Below the pieces are notes generated by a model that worked only from the letters and a program-made list of their open reading frames with translations, was not told the origin of the DNA and searched no databases. DNA of 64,000 nt from Cordylochernes scorpioides (lineage: Eukaryota > Arthropoda > Arachnida > Pseudoscorpiones > Chernetidae): contig CP092870.1 of the NCBI GenBank assembly GCA_030710605.1, positions 55,637,532 through 55,701,531 on the forward strand. Direction: 5' to 3'. Each line of letters opens with the position of its first letter. Within the stretch, counting starts at the first letter, position 1. Positions 49,911 to 62,356 of the stretch are shown here, piece by piece. Position numbers and translations under genes: made by a program.

Positions 49911-50035
49911 TTTTCTTAATTTATCAACCTGATTCCACAGTTCAATATTTCGCGTTTACTCTATTTTTCAACATAAGGAATATTGCAAAAAAAATCTTTA
50001 ATTTATTACGATTACTATCGAGAGAGAGAGAGATT

Positions 50036-50372
50036 GAGATTGATTTATTGCAATGTCCATATAAGATTATATAAGGTTAAATACAGATAAAATATAAATA
50101 TGGTAAAATAAGATTATATAATGATAAATATATGAATAAAAAGATAAAGATATATAAAATAATTGATAAATATACATATATAATAAAATATAAACAGTCT
50201 TCATTGGTGGGGCCCACCGCGGGAAAGACTCCGCCACCGATGAACGGCGAGAGTACTTTCCCACAGAGTGGGCAGGTCGATGTGATGGCTGGCAATACCC
50301 CACTCAAGACCAAGATGGTACTTGTAGATGGTAGCCTTCGCCACACTTGTGATATTTATTGCCTCGGGATGA
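50036..50372 (-). mobile_element. LINE 3' fragment (second copy of the (TC)n family)
   Basis: Starts within the last ~35 codons of ORF2 (TSVAKATIYKYHLGLE ... AVHRWRSLSRGG), includes the complete 3' UTR and ends at (TC)n (50021-50035). 5'-truncated in the manner of incomplete target-primed reverse transcription. Confidence 0.88.
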
Positions 50373-51426
50373 GAAAAGATAATTCTACAATTAAAATTTC
50401 GATTCTTTATCAATGAACAGCAAGAATCAACAAGAGTAAATATCATTAATTAAAAGCGAGTCGCCACTGATATCAACAGCGAGAATTTATAAAAAATTAC
50501 CGAGAGTACCTGAATAATCTAAAGCTTGAACATCTTTAATCTGCCTGAGAAGAAAGCGTGAATCGACAAGACGAGTCTAAGTAAGAAACAATGAATAAAA
50601 CCTCCTGAATTGACACAAGAGAATATCGAAAGTATAGATAGAGGATCATAGCAAATTAAGATCAATCAATATGAGTAACCTAGTAAATTAAATACATATC
50701 TGTAATTAACAACAAAGAATATTAGAAATGTTAAGGAAGAATCATCATGGATTAGAGCAAAAATATTGGCTATCTTTTTATACACACAAACCTTTATTAG
50801 GGATCAAGACCCATACAGGACTCTCCCAGTATAGCAATGGTTTTAATTGAACATAAATCAAGTACTTTATACTAAGTATTAACATGAGCTCGAAAAATAA
50901 GGTAAACTATTTACACCTGTTTCTCATCCTTCTCGCCTTCTCACAAAATTTGTATAAATCTATTACACTATGTCTACTTTTCACCGTTTCTGACAGCAGA
51001 GTGATAAATGATTAGCGCTCGTATTATTAAAGAGTAATTTCTTTTCTTCATCCAGATGATTGCAGGTAAGTATATAGTGAGTTAGTTCTGACTCAAAATT
51101 ATCCCTGTACAATAAACATAAGTGATTTACTTGGCTATCTATTTATATAATTTTCTACAGAGAGAATAATAAGAATAAATAGCATTGGATATTCGGAATC
51201 AACAAAGAAGAATAAACTGCAAGGAACATTGATAATCAAAGCTAGCAAAGATGGAAATAAATAGTGTGGAACAGCGAGAATCAAGGAGACTAACAATCTA
51301 AATTAACAGCGAAGAATATCAGAAATTTAGATCAGTTATAATCATTATCCTAGACCAACATCATTGGGAACCTAGAGAATAGCACAAAGGTAATCTAGAG
51401 CAAATGCACGGCAAAAGTTATTTTTA
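50373..51426. other. AT-rich diffuse repeat background
   Basis: Recurring words such as 'aacagcgaagaatatcag' and 'aatcaacaagag' at irregular spacing; no ORF or RNA gene. Confidence 0.4.
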
Positions 51427-51472
51427 CATAGTATTTATTATTTTATTAACAGAGTATCAATTGTGATATCTA

Positions 51473-52811
51473 CGAGGGCCTTCCAATAATAAAGTTTCCC
51501 AATTTATTTTCTGCAAACGAAACGTTGTAAAAATTAGTTAGTAGTGTATGAAATGGTCACTAGGATGCGTTGGAAGCGCGTGGCCTTCAAAATCACGCTA
51601 CTCGTACGCGCAAGTCCGTAGCGCTTCAGTTTCCATGGAGCTACCACTGGTGAACGTGTCCACTTGCGAACTCCGTTCTGTAATTCGTTTTTTCACGGCG
51701 AAAAATGAAACTGAGGTCAATATCCATCGCTATTTAGTGTCAGTGTATGGTGAAGGATGTATGAGCATCCAAATAGTTCGCCGATGGCGTTCATGGTTCT
51801 TGGGAGGACGGCAAAACGTGCATGATGACGAGCGAAGCGGCAGGCCCGTTACTGCTACGGACAATGCAGCCGTTGCTGCTGTTCGGAATGTGGTGGAAAC
51901 AGATCGCCGCGTCACCATTGACGAAATAATGATTCGACTGCCTCCTGGAATCGAAATTGGACGCTTTTCGATTGGAACAATCATGCCTGATGTTTTGAAT
52001 TTTCGCAAAGTCTGCGCAAGATGAGTCCCGCGTTTGCTCTCGGAAAATCACAAGCAACAACGGATGGAGGCAGCCCGAGCTTTCCTGGAAATGCATCGAA
52101 GAGATGGAGATCAACTGTTTACCCGTATTGTCACTGGAGATGAAAGCTGGGTGCATCATTTAACTCCAGAAACAAAACGACAAAGCATGGTGTGGAAGAA
52201 GCCTGAGGAAAGTGCACCAAAAAAGGCGAAGGTCACAATCTCTGCAGGCAAAGTTATGGCTATCGTCTTTTGGGACTGTAAGGGTATTTTATTGGTTGAC
52301 TACCTGCCCCCAAACACTACGGTTAACGCTGCGAAGTACTGCGAAGTCCTCACTCAGTGCTGCAATAAAACGGAAACGTCCTGGACTTTTGTCTCGGAAA
52401 GTGTTACTCGTCAATGACAATGCTCGCTCTCACGCAGCTCGAACGACCCAAACGTTGCTGGAAAACTTCAAATGGGAAATTTTCACATATACACCTTATT
52501 CTCCGGATCTTGCCCCAAGCGACTTCCATCTTTTTCCAGCACTCAAGTTGCACCTTGGAGCCAAGCACTTTGCGAATGATGACGAAGTGCAGGCGGAGGC
52601 GAACCGCTGGCTACGAAGACAGGACACGGCTTGGTACAACAGTGGTATAAAAAAAATTGCTACAACGATATTAAAAATGTTTGGACAGAAATGGTGATTA
52701 TGTAGAGAAGTAGTCTATGAGTTGTCTAATGAAAATAAAATAACTGCATAATTGTAAATAATGTGGTTTATTTTTTAAAAATAGGGAAACTTATTTATTG
52801 GAAGGCCCTCG
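51473..52811 (+). mobile_element. mariner transposon 1 (1339 bp)
   Basis: Inverted repeats CGAGGGCCTTCCAATAATAA (left) and, on the other strand, CGAGGGCCTTCCAATAAATA (right), bounded by TA (51471-51472, 52812-52813). It interrupts the repeat found intact at 44464 and 44964, which shows the empty TA site ('gtttatattttg'). Confidence 0.95.
51634..52697 (+). pseudogene. mariner transposase 1 (one stop, one frameshift)
   Basis: Start near MELPLVNVSTCE. DNA-binding half: GEGCMSIQIVRRWRSWF and DDERSGRPV. Catalytic half: first Asp in RIVTGDESWVHHLTPETKR, second and third in VNDNARSHAARTT and PYSPDLAPSDFHLF, with 34 residues between them (DD34D). The frame is broken by a TGA at 52022-52024 and by a single-base loss near 52350. 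Everything else is close to intact, including C-terminal GAKHFANDDEV. The subfamily was not determined. Confidence 0.92.
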
Positions 52812-52813
52812 TA

Positions 52814-54062
52814 TATTTTGTTTTTCTGTAAACCTTCTCATTGCTCATCTTTTTGATTTTTTAAAGCTCATATATAGTTTGTTCTTGCCTCAAATAAATT
52901 GCTGTGTCATCCTGAAGTTTGTCTTCCTTAATTGGCACGTGGGCCATAATCAACTTCGGGGAATAGCAGGAATCAAAAGCGTAAAAGAGCGAAGAACTAA
53001 GAACGTAATTCTTTAATTAGTAACGAAGAATAAAATCGAAGTATAAAAAGAGGAACATTGTCGTGAATTGACAGCAAAGAACATCGGATAAATTAGGAAA
53101 ATATATTCGATATTTCACAGTGATAATATAGGACATCTACAGCAAATAAACGCAAACAAAACTAATGAATAGAGTAAGTAGATGGCGGAGTATATTGATG
53201 AAAGCAGCTAAAAACTACAGGAATTAAGACAGGTTCGTTGGTAATCTTGAAGGAATACCATTGCCAATCTATAAATTGAGCCGTTGAAAATAGCAAATAA
53301 TTAAGATTTTCAAAGAGTACCTTCTAGAGAACCTGCATGTGATGATATTTTATCTGAAGTAAAGATCACCTAAAAACAATACAAGTGAATATCGGAAATA
53401 AACAGTCAGAAACTGACAAATCACAATCGAGAAATTGGGAAATCTACTTCCAATGTTACTGAAAGTCTACACTTATAGCATGAGGAATCTTTCGGTCTAA
53501 ATATAGATAATCAACGGCGAGGAATTTCAAAAATTAATATTTAGAAAACAACTGAAGGATATAACAGGAATTGAATGTTTGAAACAGCCGAATAATGAAC
53601 AGCATAAGTACTTTCGCTATTTTGCGAGTACTATTGGTTATCTTGAGTAATATTCTGTGAATATGGGGAAACGATAACAGATTTTCAGCAGCCGGGAATA
53701 GAGGGAACCAATATCAGGTAAGGGCTGAGATAAAGAACGGAAAAATTCTGCTATCTACAATAAGAACCATCTTCGAGATTAATTATAAGAAGAGTGATAT
53801 TTGAAACTATATATTTGCATTATAGGAATCTGTAGAATATGCCATCGAGAAAAAACAGCAGTGAATATATAAAGACAACAGCTAGGAACTACCAAAATCA
53901 AAAGTGAGGCATTTTGTTAATCTGGAACTATCAACATGGGTATTATATGGAATGCAAAAATAATCAGAAGTATGGTTTGACGAAGAACCCCGACAGAACA
54001 GAATTTGAGAATGCCAGAAAGATTCAAATCTGAAAATATTGAAGTAGTGAAAGTTAATAATT
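52814..54062. other. Right part of the split repeat, then diffuse repeat background
   Basis: 52814-52945 completes the repeat split by the mariner. The remainder is AT-rich with recurring 'aaataaac', 'aatcgagaaattggg' and 'aacggcgaggaatttc' words; no gene. Confidence 0.45.
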
Positions 54063-54102
54063 ATTCATTTTATTCGCGATCGAACGTTGTGGTCCACTGT
54101 AC

Positions 54103-54312
54103 TTTTACATCCCAAACATGATGCGACGCCAGCCATCTTTGTCTTGAGTTCGATGTACCATCTCGGCAACCGTTAAGCCAGTGAGTTCCTTTAATTGGTC
54201 CATGAAGCGTGTCGGTGGGCGTCCAGGTATACGTCGCCCAGACGTCTTTGCGGTCAGTATGGTGTACTCCATCCCCCTGCGTCATGCGATGTGACCGAAG
54301 AATCTCAAACAA
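54103..54312 (-). pseudogene. LINE RT C-terminal fragment (RTE/CR1-like)
   Basis: Minus-strand reading FFGHIA, stop, RRGMEYTILTAKTSGRRIPG, RPPTRFMDQLKELTGL and MVHRTQDKDGWRRIM, then TAA near 54105. This is the usual C-terminus of arthropod RTE/CR1-type endonuclease-RT proteins (GHV-R, GRRRRGRP, W--L, AQDR-RWR). One Arg codon has become TGA. Nothing else of the element remains. Confidence 0.75.
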
Positions 54313-54319
54313 TTTCATT

Positions 54320-55520
54320 GTACACGCCGCAGAAATCGGTCAGGTAAAGATAGTAACATTGTAATTTAATAGCGATCAATATTGGGAACTTAGAAAAATC
54401 TGACATACAGTATTGTAGGTGAAAATAGATAGAATATAGCGATATAAACATCATGAAATATGAGCTGATAATTCAGAATTCTTTTGCATTTATATTCAGT
54501 AAAACCTACAAGGAAATCATTGGTAATCTGAATCGAAAAATATGGAGAATCACAACGAATAATGGCAATACAAAACGGCGAAGTATATTGAGAAACAACG
54601 ACGAATAACTATAGAAATAAACAAATAGGAAGAGTGGTAACCAAAAGACTTAGCATACTGATTCGAAAACGGATATATAAAGAAAAATGAGAGAGGAAGG
54701 TGTCAATAAAAGCAAGCTTATCAAGTATTAAATTCGATTACAATCAGCAATAAATAGTAAAAACATTAATGAGCTACAGAAATAAACAAATACAAGTACA
54801 AATACAACAAATACAAATACACATTCTTGTAGAATCAGCACCGAAATATAGAACGAGAAAATGGCATGGAATATCGATAATCAACAACGAGAAATTGCGG
54901 GAATCTGGAAACTTCAATATCATCTATTTAGAGTAAATAATAATGGCCAAAGTATTTAGATTAAGTGGGATATACATCGGAATAGCAGTGAAGTTTGGCT
55001 TTAATTTTTTTTGTTTGCAATTTATATATATATAACATTAAATATATATATTTATTATTTTAACTTTTCAGTATAAATAAATTTCAATTTTAATTTTTCA
55101 TTCTTAGTTCTAATATGAGTATGTGTGAACGAACGTTTAACTATAATTATGAGGATTGTGAATTATCTTTAACATCACAATATTATTTGTGTTGTTTGAG
55201 TATTAACACACAAATATCTGCAAAGGATATATCGTGTGCTTTGTATAATAAATAATTAAAATGTCATTTTTACAAATTTTATATTTCTATAATATAGAAA
55301 ATTAATTTGTAAATGTTTGAAGTTTAAATAAGGTTGCCAGGCTTCTCTTTCCAACAATGGCATTTATTTTATTGCTTTGCTTAATTAGCGGAAGAGCACC
55401 GGCATTTTGTGAAATAACTTTAAAAGATGTGAGACGTGTTTTGATCTCGAAATTTGATATTGTATAATAGAATCAATTACAAACTCAATATATAATAAAG
55501 ATATGAATTGATCAAATGCG
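54320..55520. other. AT-rich diffuse repeat background
   Basis: Repeated short words such as 'aatcagcaataaa' and 'aatcaacaacgagaaat'; a simple 'aaatacaa' patch at 54785-54820. No gene. Confidence 0.4.
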
Positions 55521-55539
55521 CTTTGGATATAGAAGCAAA

Positions 55540-56760
55540 TTATTTATCAAGCACCCAATCGATATGAAGTCAATTTATGCTCCGACAAACGTGCACTAAA
55601 TATGGAATAGATCTATGTAGTGATCAAACCTGTACTAGAGATCGAATCCAACTCTCAACTAATCAAGCGCGCATATGATATCGAATCAATTGGTGAACTG
55701 ATCAAACACGCACTGGATTTTTATCACACACGAATTCATAAAGTGATCAAACGTACACTGGATATGGAATCAATATATGAATTTGAAAGCGCTCACTAGA
55801 TATGAATTCAATATATGAATTTGAAAGCGCGCACTGGCAATGGAATCAATATATGAATTGATTAAATGGGCACTGGATATGGAATGAATTTATAATTTGA
55901 TTGAATGCGTTCTGTATATAAAATCATTCTATAAATTGATAACACGCACACTGGATATGGAATCAGTCTGTAAATTGATTAAACGCATGTAGGAAATAGA
56001 ATCAATATATGAATTGATCAAACGCGCACTGAATATAGAATCAATATATGGAATGATCAACTACACACTGAAGATGGAATCAATCTACAATTCTTTATTG
56101 CGCTCTGGATATAGAACAATTCTATAAATTGATCGCACGCACACGGATTATGGAATCAATATATAAAATGATCGAACGCAAACTGGATATGAAATCAATA
56201 TATGAATTTGAAAGCACTCACTGCATATGAAATCAATATATGAATTTATGAAACGCGTACTGGATATGAAATCAATAAATGAATTGATGAAACGCGCACT
56301 GGATATGGATTCAATATATGAATTGATTAAAGGCTCATTGGATTTTGAATATATGTTAATTGATCAAGCGCGCACTGGAAATATGGAATCAATATTTGAA
56401 TTTATCACACGCGCACCCGATATATACATGCTTTATGAATTGATCAAACATGTAATGGATATGAAATCAATAAATGAATTGATTGGAGGAAATGGAATCA
56501 ATATATGAATAAATCACACTAGCACTGAATTTCAAATCAATCTAAAATTAATCAAACGTACATTATGTATATGTTGCAATCAACGAATTGATAAAATGCA
56601 CACACTGAATAGGGAATGAATCTAGGAATTGATGAAACGCGCTCTGGATCTGAAATCAATTTATGAATTGATCAAAAGTACGCTTGATATGAAATCAATC
56701 TACGATTACAATCTAATCACTCGCCAGATATAGATTTAATCACCAATCTATTAAATGAAT
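55540..56760. repeat. Degenerate 39-bp tandem array, ~30 units
   Basis: Unit approximated by 'atatgaattgatcaaacgcg' plus 'cactggatatggaatcaat'. Units vary by substitutions and small indels; the best run is 56140-56500. 39 bp is a multiple of three, so 56227-56508 (+) stays open and yields a 13-residue periodic peptide (KSINELMKRALDM type); I regard this as by-product. Confidence 0.92.
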
Positions 56761-57235
56761 CGGATAAGTCAAACGAGAATCAATCCTTATGTCCTATCAC
56801 GAGGAATACATTTAGCAACTGATTAGATGACGAACCTGATAAGACATCAATGGTTGAATTAGTTCAAATTATTCGATCAATTTTAAGTTGAATAATGAAC
56901 CTATCATATAGAGATAATACAACATGATAAGTTCAAGAATATGCATAATCAAGAAATGTATGGAAAGTGATCTGTCATTCGGTAATTTATAAACCGAATA
57001 CTTAATAATTTATTAACCTAATCCATTAATTGCTTTTTTTTTTCTGAACTCTATATGAAATTATCTATCAATTATATATATGCGGGATAATTCTCAAATA
57101 TCGTTCTACAATCATAAGCAGATTTATATTATATTATAAATTACTTTATAAAATATTTACAAACGGAAAAACATGTCTAAGGTATCCTAGTAAACATGGC
57201 ATCTGCCCGGTAAGCGCAACACTTTAAATTATAAA
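56761..57235. other. AT-rich spacer, no feature seen
   Basis: Fading continuation of the array followed by unstructured AT-rich DNA. Confidence 0.4.
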
Positions 57236-57237
57236 TA

Positions 57238-58555
57238 CTACTCTGATCAAAAAGTTTCGAAATTTGCTCATAAGTAAAAAAAAAAAAACTTTATTATTTC
57301 ACCAAATTCAAATTGTCTCTTTCAAATTAGTCCCCGTTGGCCGCGATGAACTTCAGCCACCTTTTATTCCAGTCGGCAAAACACCTCTGGTAGTCTATTT
57401 TCGGGATCGCCTTCATGTTTTCTTCGATTCCACTTTGATCTCTTCTATGCTCTGAAATTTCCGACCCTTTAACTTTTTTTTAGCTTTCCAAAGAGGAAGA
57501 AGTCGCAGGGGGTCAAATCGGGACTGTAGGGGGTTGGGGGAATACAGAGGTTGAGTGGTCCTGCAGGAGCATCGAGATTTTAAGGGCTGTGTGCGCCGGC
57601 GCGTTATCGTGGTGGAGGATCCACGACTTGCTCCTCCACAGCTCCGGCCGTTTCTGCCTGATCGCTTCCCTCAATCGCTTCAAAACTCCCAGGTAGGAGT
57701 CAGCAGTTATTGTAGAGCCTTGTTGTTGAAATTCATGATGAACGATGTCCTGGTAGTCGAAGGACACCGTCAACATGACCTTAACTTTGCTGGGAGCCTT
57801 CCTCGCTTTCTTTGGCCTCGGCTCATTTTTGAAGCGCCACTCCGATGCCTGTTGGGTAGTTTCCGAATCGAAGCCGTAAATCCATGTTTCGTCTCCAGTA
57901 ATGACCCTCTTCAGCAATTCGGGGTCGTCGGTTGTCGCTTCGAAATTGAGACTGGCCGTTTCTTTCCGGGCGTTCTTTTGATCAAAAGTCAAATCTTTGG
58001 GAACTAGAACGGCGTTGAGTCTTCTCACTCCCAAAATGTTCTTCATTATCGATTGAGTCGACCCGAATATCCCTGCTTTTCCGGCGACCTCCCTGACAGT
58101 TATTCGTCGGTCTTCACGCACCAGTTCCAACACCTTGTCCACTTTTTCAGGCGTGGTTGATGTGGACCGGCTCCCGGAACGCTCGTTGTCGGCGGTCTCT
58201 TTCCGGACCTCCTTGAAGCGCTTGTACCACTCGAAAACTCGTCTTCGGCTCATGACGGCATCCCCGTAGGCTGTTTGCAACATCCAAAAGATTTCGGCAC
58301 CCTTGAATCCGTTTTTCACAGAGAACCTTATGCAAATTCGCTGATCCTCCATTTCGGTGACTAACGAAATCGCAACACGGGCAAAATGGCTTCACTTCGA
58401 ACAACCGCTGCTCGCGTTGTTGTGGCGCGTGATTTTTAAAAATTGGCAGGTCTCCAAGCCAAGGGCGACGCTTGCGTTTGCCACAAACCGGGAGAAAATA
58501 TATTGAGTTTTCAGGATTTTATGAGCAAAGTGTCGAAACTTTTTGATCAGAAGAG
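57238..58555 (-). mobile_element. mariner transposon 2 (1318 bp)
   Basis: Inverted repeats share CTGATCAAAAAGTTTCGA and GCTCATAA; TA on both sides (57236-57237, 58556-58557). The sequence is unlike mariner 1, so it represents another lineage. Confidence 0.93.
57310..58352 (-). pseudogene. mariner transposase 2 (late frameshifts)
   Basis: Open for 279 codons from MEDQRICIRFSVKNGF at 58352. Helix-turn-helix region RRRVFEWYKRFKEVR and NERSGSRSTS; catalytic segments ITGDETWIYGFDSETTQQ and LHHDNAPAHTALKI. A frame change near 57535 puts the third Asp (PYSPDLTPCDFFLF) in another frame; spacing is again 34 residues. A second change near 57430 precedes the C-terminus (WNKRWLKFIAANGD). The first two thirds of the protein are intact. 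Confidence 0.92.
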
Positions 58556-58950
58556 TATATAATCAAGAACTCTAAATATGGGATTAATTTATCTTTAAAT
58601 AAATATGAACTTAATCCAATAATTAATTAATCAAAGAGCTATATATAGAATGTTATATTATTGTTTAATTATAAATATTATATGGAATCAATTTATTATT
58701 CGCTCAAGAAAAAGAATAAGACTAAACAAGTCTTAAACAGAAATTAATCTATTGATTGATCAATATTAATATAATAATAAATATAAAGAACATATTCATT
58801 GATGAATCAATTACAATCGGGAGGAATCACCACTCATGAACCAAATATTTGTAGATACAATAATTCCTTAATTTGAATTATTAGAATCTCGGGGTTCTTC
58901 ATAGGTAAGTTCACGTTCTTTTTTTTATAAAATAGATCTTATATAAATTT
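58556..58950. other. AT-rich diffuse repeat background
   Basis: No gene; same texture as the rest of the 45-64 kb tract. Confidence 0.4.
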
Positions 58951-58951
58951 G

Positions 58952-59393
58952 AGAGAGATTGAAACTACTTTATTTCAATGTTCATATATGTTTATATAAG
59001 GTTGAATATAAAATTGAATAAATATGAATAAATAAGGAAAAATATAGATAAATAAATCTATAAAATATAAAATTGATAATTATACATATATATACAATTA
59101 AACTTGTCTATAGCGCCCCCCCCCCCCTTGGGACTCACTATAATAGGGTGCTATAGAGAGGGGGTGTTATAGACTGGTCACTTTTAATGTAAATCGCATC
59201 GTAATACGTATTTAAAATCTGGTGCTATACAGAGGGAGGCGCTATTTAGAAGGGGCGCTATAGACAGGTTTAACTGTATATACTTTGTATATTAAATATA
59301 TACTGTCTTCATTGGTGGCACCTACCGCGGGAAAGACTCCACCACCGATGGACTGCGAGAGTTCTCTCCCACAGAGAGGGCCGGTCTTGAGAG
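58952..59393 (-). mobile_element. LINE 3' fragment (third copy of the (TC)n family)
   Basis: Matches the 3' UTR and last ORF2 codons of the 45.5-49.1 kb element ('tcttcattggtgg', 'aaagactcc', 'ccaccgatggactgcgagag'). It ends at a short 'gagagag' (58950) and is split by a MITE at 59095-59276. Confidence 0.85.
59095..59276. mobile_element. pogo/Tigger-like MITE, family C (182 bp)
   Basis: Ends CAATTAAACTTGTCTATAGC and complement of CAGTTAAACCTGTCTATAGC with TA on both sides (59093-59094, 59277-59278). It has GGGGCGCTATA-type subterminal words. Inserted into the LINE fragment. Confidence 0.85.
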
Positions 59394-59668
59394 AGAGATA
59401 CAATTACATGATGAATACATAAACGATTATTGAATTGATTCTAAATATTTACTAGAGAGATCACACACACAAATGGAATAATATCTAGGAGCTAGGCAAT
59501 AAGGTAACTCATATTGCGAGATTTAACACAGTTGATAGGGTTCAATAGTGTTTTTTTAGTGTAAATTGAACATATTTCTCTACTTTAGAGTGGAATATGT
59601 ATAACTATATAAAATGATAAAAATAAGAGAAATATAGTGAGTAAGATAAGTTTAAATTATAATGGGTA
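59394..59668. other. AT-rich spacer, no feature seen
   Basis: No gene or repeat boundary supported. Confidence 0.35.
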
Positions 59669-60289
59669 TTAATCGGTGGAAGGAAGATCTAAACCGTTGG
59701 TTTTCTACCGCTACGACCCGGGATCGAATCCAGCATTTGGCACTTTTTTTTTTATTATTAAAAAATGCTCTAATAGTCCCGATTCTTGCAAAAGTCCACC
59801 TCCTTAGCGAGTGCAAGTAACCAAATGAGGCTCTGGCAACTTGTGAGTGCAAAAGTCGAACTGCTTTTCACATGTTTAGACATGTGGTGCACTTACAGTA
59901 AAAGCAGTCGCCAACTTCTACTCACCATTATTATCATGGCCTGTGGGAGGTCGGTGGAAGGTTGGTTAAACCGTTTGGTTTTCGACCACTACGACCCGGG
60001 TTCGATTCCCATTGGCCACTTTTTTTTCTGTTAAAAAAAAATGCTCCAATGGCCCCCGATTCTTGCAAAAGTCCAGCCCCACCAGCGAGTGCAAGTGACC
60101 AAACGGGGCTCTGGCACATTTGTAAGGGCAAAGTCGAACTGCTTTTCACATGTGTAGACATGTGGTGCGCTTACAGTAAATGCAGTCGCTAACTACCCAC
60201 CATGATTGACATGGCCTGTACCACGTGTGCTAGGGATAATAAAAAAAAAATCATGGCCTGTACCACGTGTACTAGGGATATTAAAAAAA
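59669..60289 (+). mobile_element. tRNA-derived SINE (SINE-4), split by SINE-5
   Basis: Runs from 'tcggtggaaggaagatct' to 59944 and resumes at 60262 ('accacgtgtactagggatat') after the nested insertion. B-box 'gggatcgaatccag' is mutated. Confidence 0.85.
59945..60249 (+). mobile_element. tRNA-derived SINE, full length (SINE-5), nested in SINE-4
   Basis: Target duplication atcatggcctgt (59933-59944 and 60250-60261) lies inside the SINE-4 tail. Head has A-box-like 'tggttaaaccgtttgg' and B-box 'gggttcgattccc'; the tail is 'tgctagggataata' plus A-run. About 305 bp, the best full-length copy in the window. Confidence 0.92.
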
Positions 60290-60960
60290 AAGAATAAACA
60301 GCGGGTATATCTGAGTTATAACGTTATTTGAAATATTCAAAATGAGAAAAGTATTTTTCATGAAAATGAGAAGTAAGAATCAACAGTAATGTTTATTTTG
60401 AGAATCTAAAGATTGGAATTTCGGAAATCAAAATAGAGACCGACAGAATTGAAATATAATTTTATTAGTATATAATGGGGGTCGGTGGAAGGATGATCTG
60501 AACCGTTGGTTTTCGACCGCTACGACCCGGGATCGAATGTCGCTTTAGGCACTTTTTTTTAATTAGAAAAAATGCTCCAATGGCCCCGATTCTTGCAAAA
60601 GTCCAACCCTACCAGCGAGTGCAAGTGGCAAACTTGTGAGTGTAAAAGTCGAACTGTGCTTTTCACATGTGTAGACATGTGGTGCATTTACAGTAAAAGC
60701 AGCTGCCAACTTCTACACACCATTATTATCATGGCCTGTACCACATGTACTAGGGATAATAATAAAAAAGAATAAACAGCGAGGAAATCTTAGTTATGAA
60801 GTTATTTGAAATATTCAAAATAAAAAAGTCAAATTTTAAGTGAATAGAAAAAGTAGAAATCAACAGTGATGTATATATTGAGAATCTAAAGTTTGGAATT
60901 TCGGAAACCAAAATAGAGACCTACAGAATTGAAATAGAATTTTATCAGAATCTACTGCAA
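60290..60960 (+). repeat. Tandem duplication carrying a SINE (SINE-6 at 60477-60772)
   Basis: The ~190 bp after SINE-4/5 (60290-60476, 'aagaataaacagcgggtata' onward) recurs after SINE-6 (60768-60956, 'aagaataaacagcgaggaaa' onward). A SINE-plus-flank unit of about 0.48 kb was therefore duplicated before SINE-5 inserted in one copy. SINE-6 itself has a shortened body. Confidence 0.85.
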
Positions 60961-61740
60961 AAAAATCATCGCGAAAATGATATATCAACAATAAATAGAA
61001 TATGAGAATTGAATATCAAAAACAATGATGAAAATTTGCGATGAAAATTTGAATTTAACAATGTAACATTAAAAAGTACAGCGATAACAAAAAATACCAT
61101 GGTTCTTAAAATTAACGATACTTCGGCTAGTAATTCTTATTACTAATTTACTGGCCGAAATATCTTTAATTTTAAGAAATATGAATGACGGCCAGAACAC
61201 CTCTATCTTCATGAAAAAAAAAATCCATGTGTAAAAGGTTCAGATAGAATCAACAGCAATCAATATAATTCCTCATAATCATCAGAGAGAAAATTCTGAA
61301 ATCTGAATAGCGACGCACAACATGAATTTCTAGAGAAAAAAAGAAAATCATGAAATAAATGCGAAAATTGCGCGGCGCGATAAATAGAAAGATCTAGAAA
61401 TAATAAAAAAAAAAGAATACCTGCAAGAAGCGAAAACCTAAACAAATTTTTCAGATAAACATTGGAAATTTGTCATAAGAATATTTTCAGTGAATCGTTG
61501 TGAATATCGGAAATCAGCTAAAAGAGTCGGCTTTCGTTGTTTATGAACTTCATAAGCTGGCATAGACAGTGTATTTCTGAGCAAATAAAAGACAAAAATG
61601 ATTAATCTGCTCGAAACCGTGGAACTGTATCTACTATAAACTAAATTGAACAGTTTAATAACAAAGAAAGAAATATCGAATGATATAGACGAATAAATTA
61701 TAAATTAGCTGTGAGGAATTCAAGTAATCTATGGTGGTGA
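60961..61740. other. AT-rich background with a 78-bp palindrome at 61114-61191
   Basis: Palindrome arms 'ttcttaaaattaacgatact' and 'atatctttaattttaagaa' meet around 'tcggctagtaa'/'ttactggccga'. The arm resembles the end of the hammerhead insertion at 31276, suggesting Penelope-type termini in inverted arrangement. No gene elsewhere in the stretch. Confidence 0.5.
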
Positions 61741-61975
61741 TGTCTTGTTTAGACGCAGTAGCATGGACCGTCAATTCCTGATTTTGTTGCTCCATAGAAA
61801 GGTGGGGTACCATTGCCCCATTAGTCAGCCACATTCCAGAGTTTCCTGTTCACGGTTACCGTAGTGGCTCGGGGCTCACGACACCGTACTACAGGGTAGT
61901 CCCTTACTTGTGCTGCGTCTCCCGCCCGCCACGTAGAGGAGGGGTTGGACTTCTGGGCAGGAGGTAATCGATTGA
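61741..61975. other. GC-richer insert of unknown origin
   Basis: About 235 bp of balanced composition ('ggctcggggctcacgacacc', 'cccgcccgccacgtagagg') within AT-rich DNA. Probably a retroelement fragment; no conserved motif read in any frame. Confidence 0.35.
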
Positions 61976-62197
61976 ACATAGTAATGGAAATATACAGAAA
62001 ACATTAGGAATTTACAGCAATTTCAGAAACTCAAAAAATATATATACTTTTTGGGGGGTTGAGCCTAAACTTTAGGATATGCATCAGAGATCAGCAATAA
62101 TCAACAACGGATTCAACGGGGATCAACAGCGAGTATCAAGGTGTTCAATAATGGAGTGAATTGGACATATACATTGTTTAACTCTGGAAAGCAATTA

Positions 62198-62356
62198 CAA
62201 AAGAACCCCCCTTTAGCGGACACCTCTCTACAAAGGATAGTGTTATCGTCGAAATGGCCATTTTTACAATTTAGCAACTCTCCTGTAAGAGGACACCTCT
62301 CCTTAAAGGACACTTCGGCTCTGCAATTAGGTGTCCTTTACCGGGAGGTTCTACTG
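62198..62356. mobile_element. pogo/Tigger-like MITE, family B (159 bp)
   Basis: The right end on its own strand reads CAGTAGAACCTCCCGGTAAA followed by GGACACC; the left end is CAAAAGAACCCCCCTTTAGC. TA at both sides. Inner 'gaggacacctctcctt' words repeat. Confidence 0.8.

Noticed and set aside
56227-56508. 93-codon ORF with 13-residue periodic peptide
   Set aside because: A by-product of the 39-bp tandem array, whose unit length is a multiple of three.
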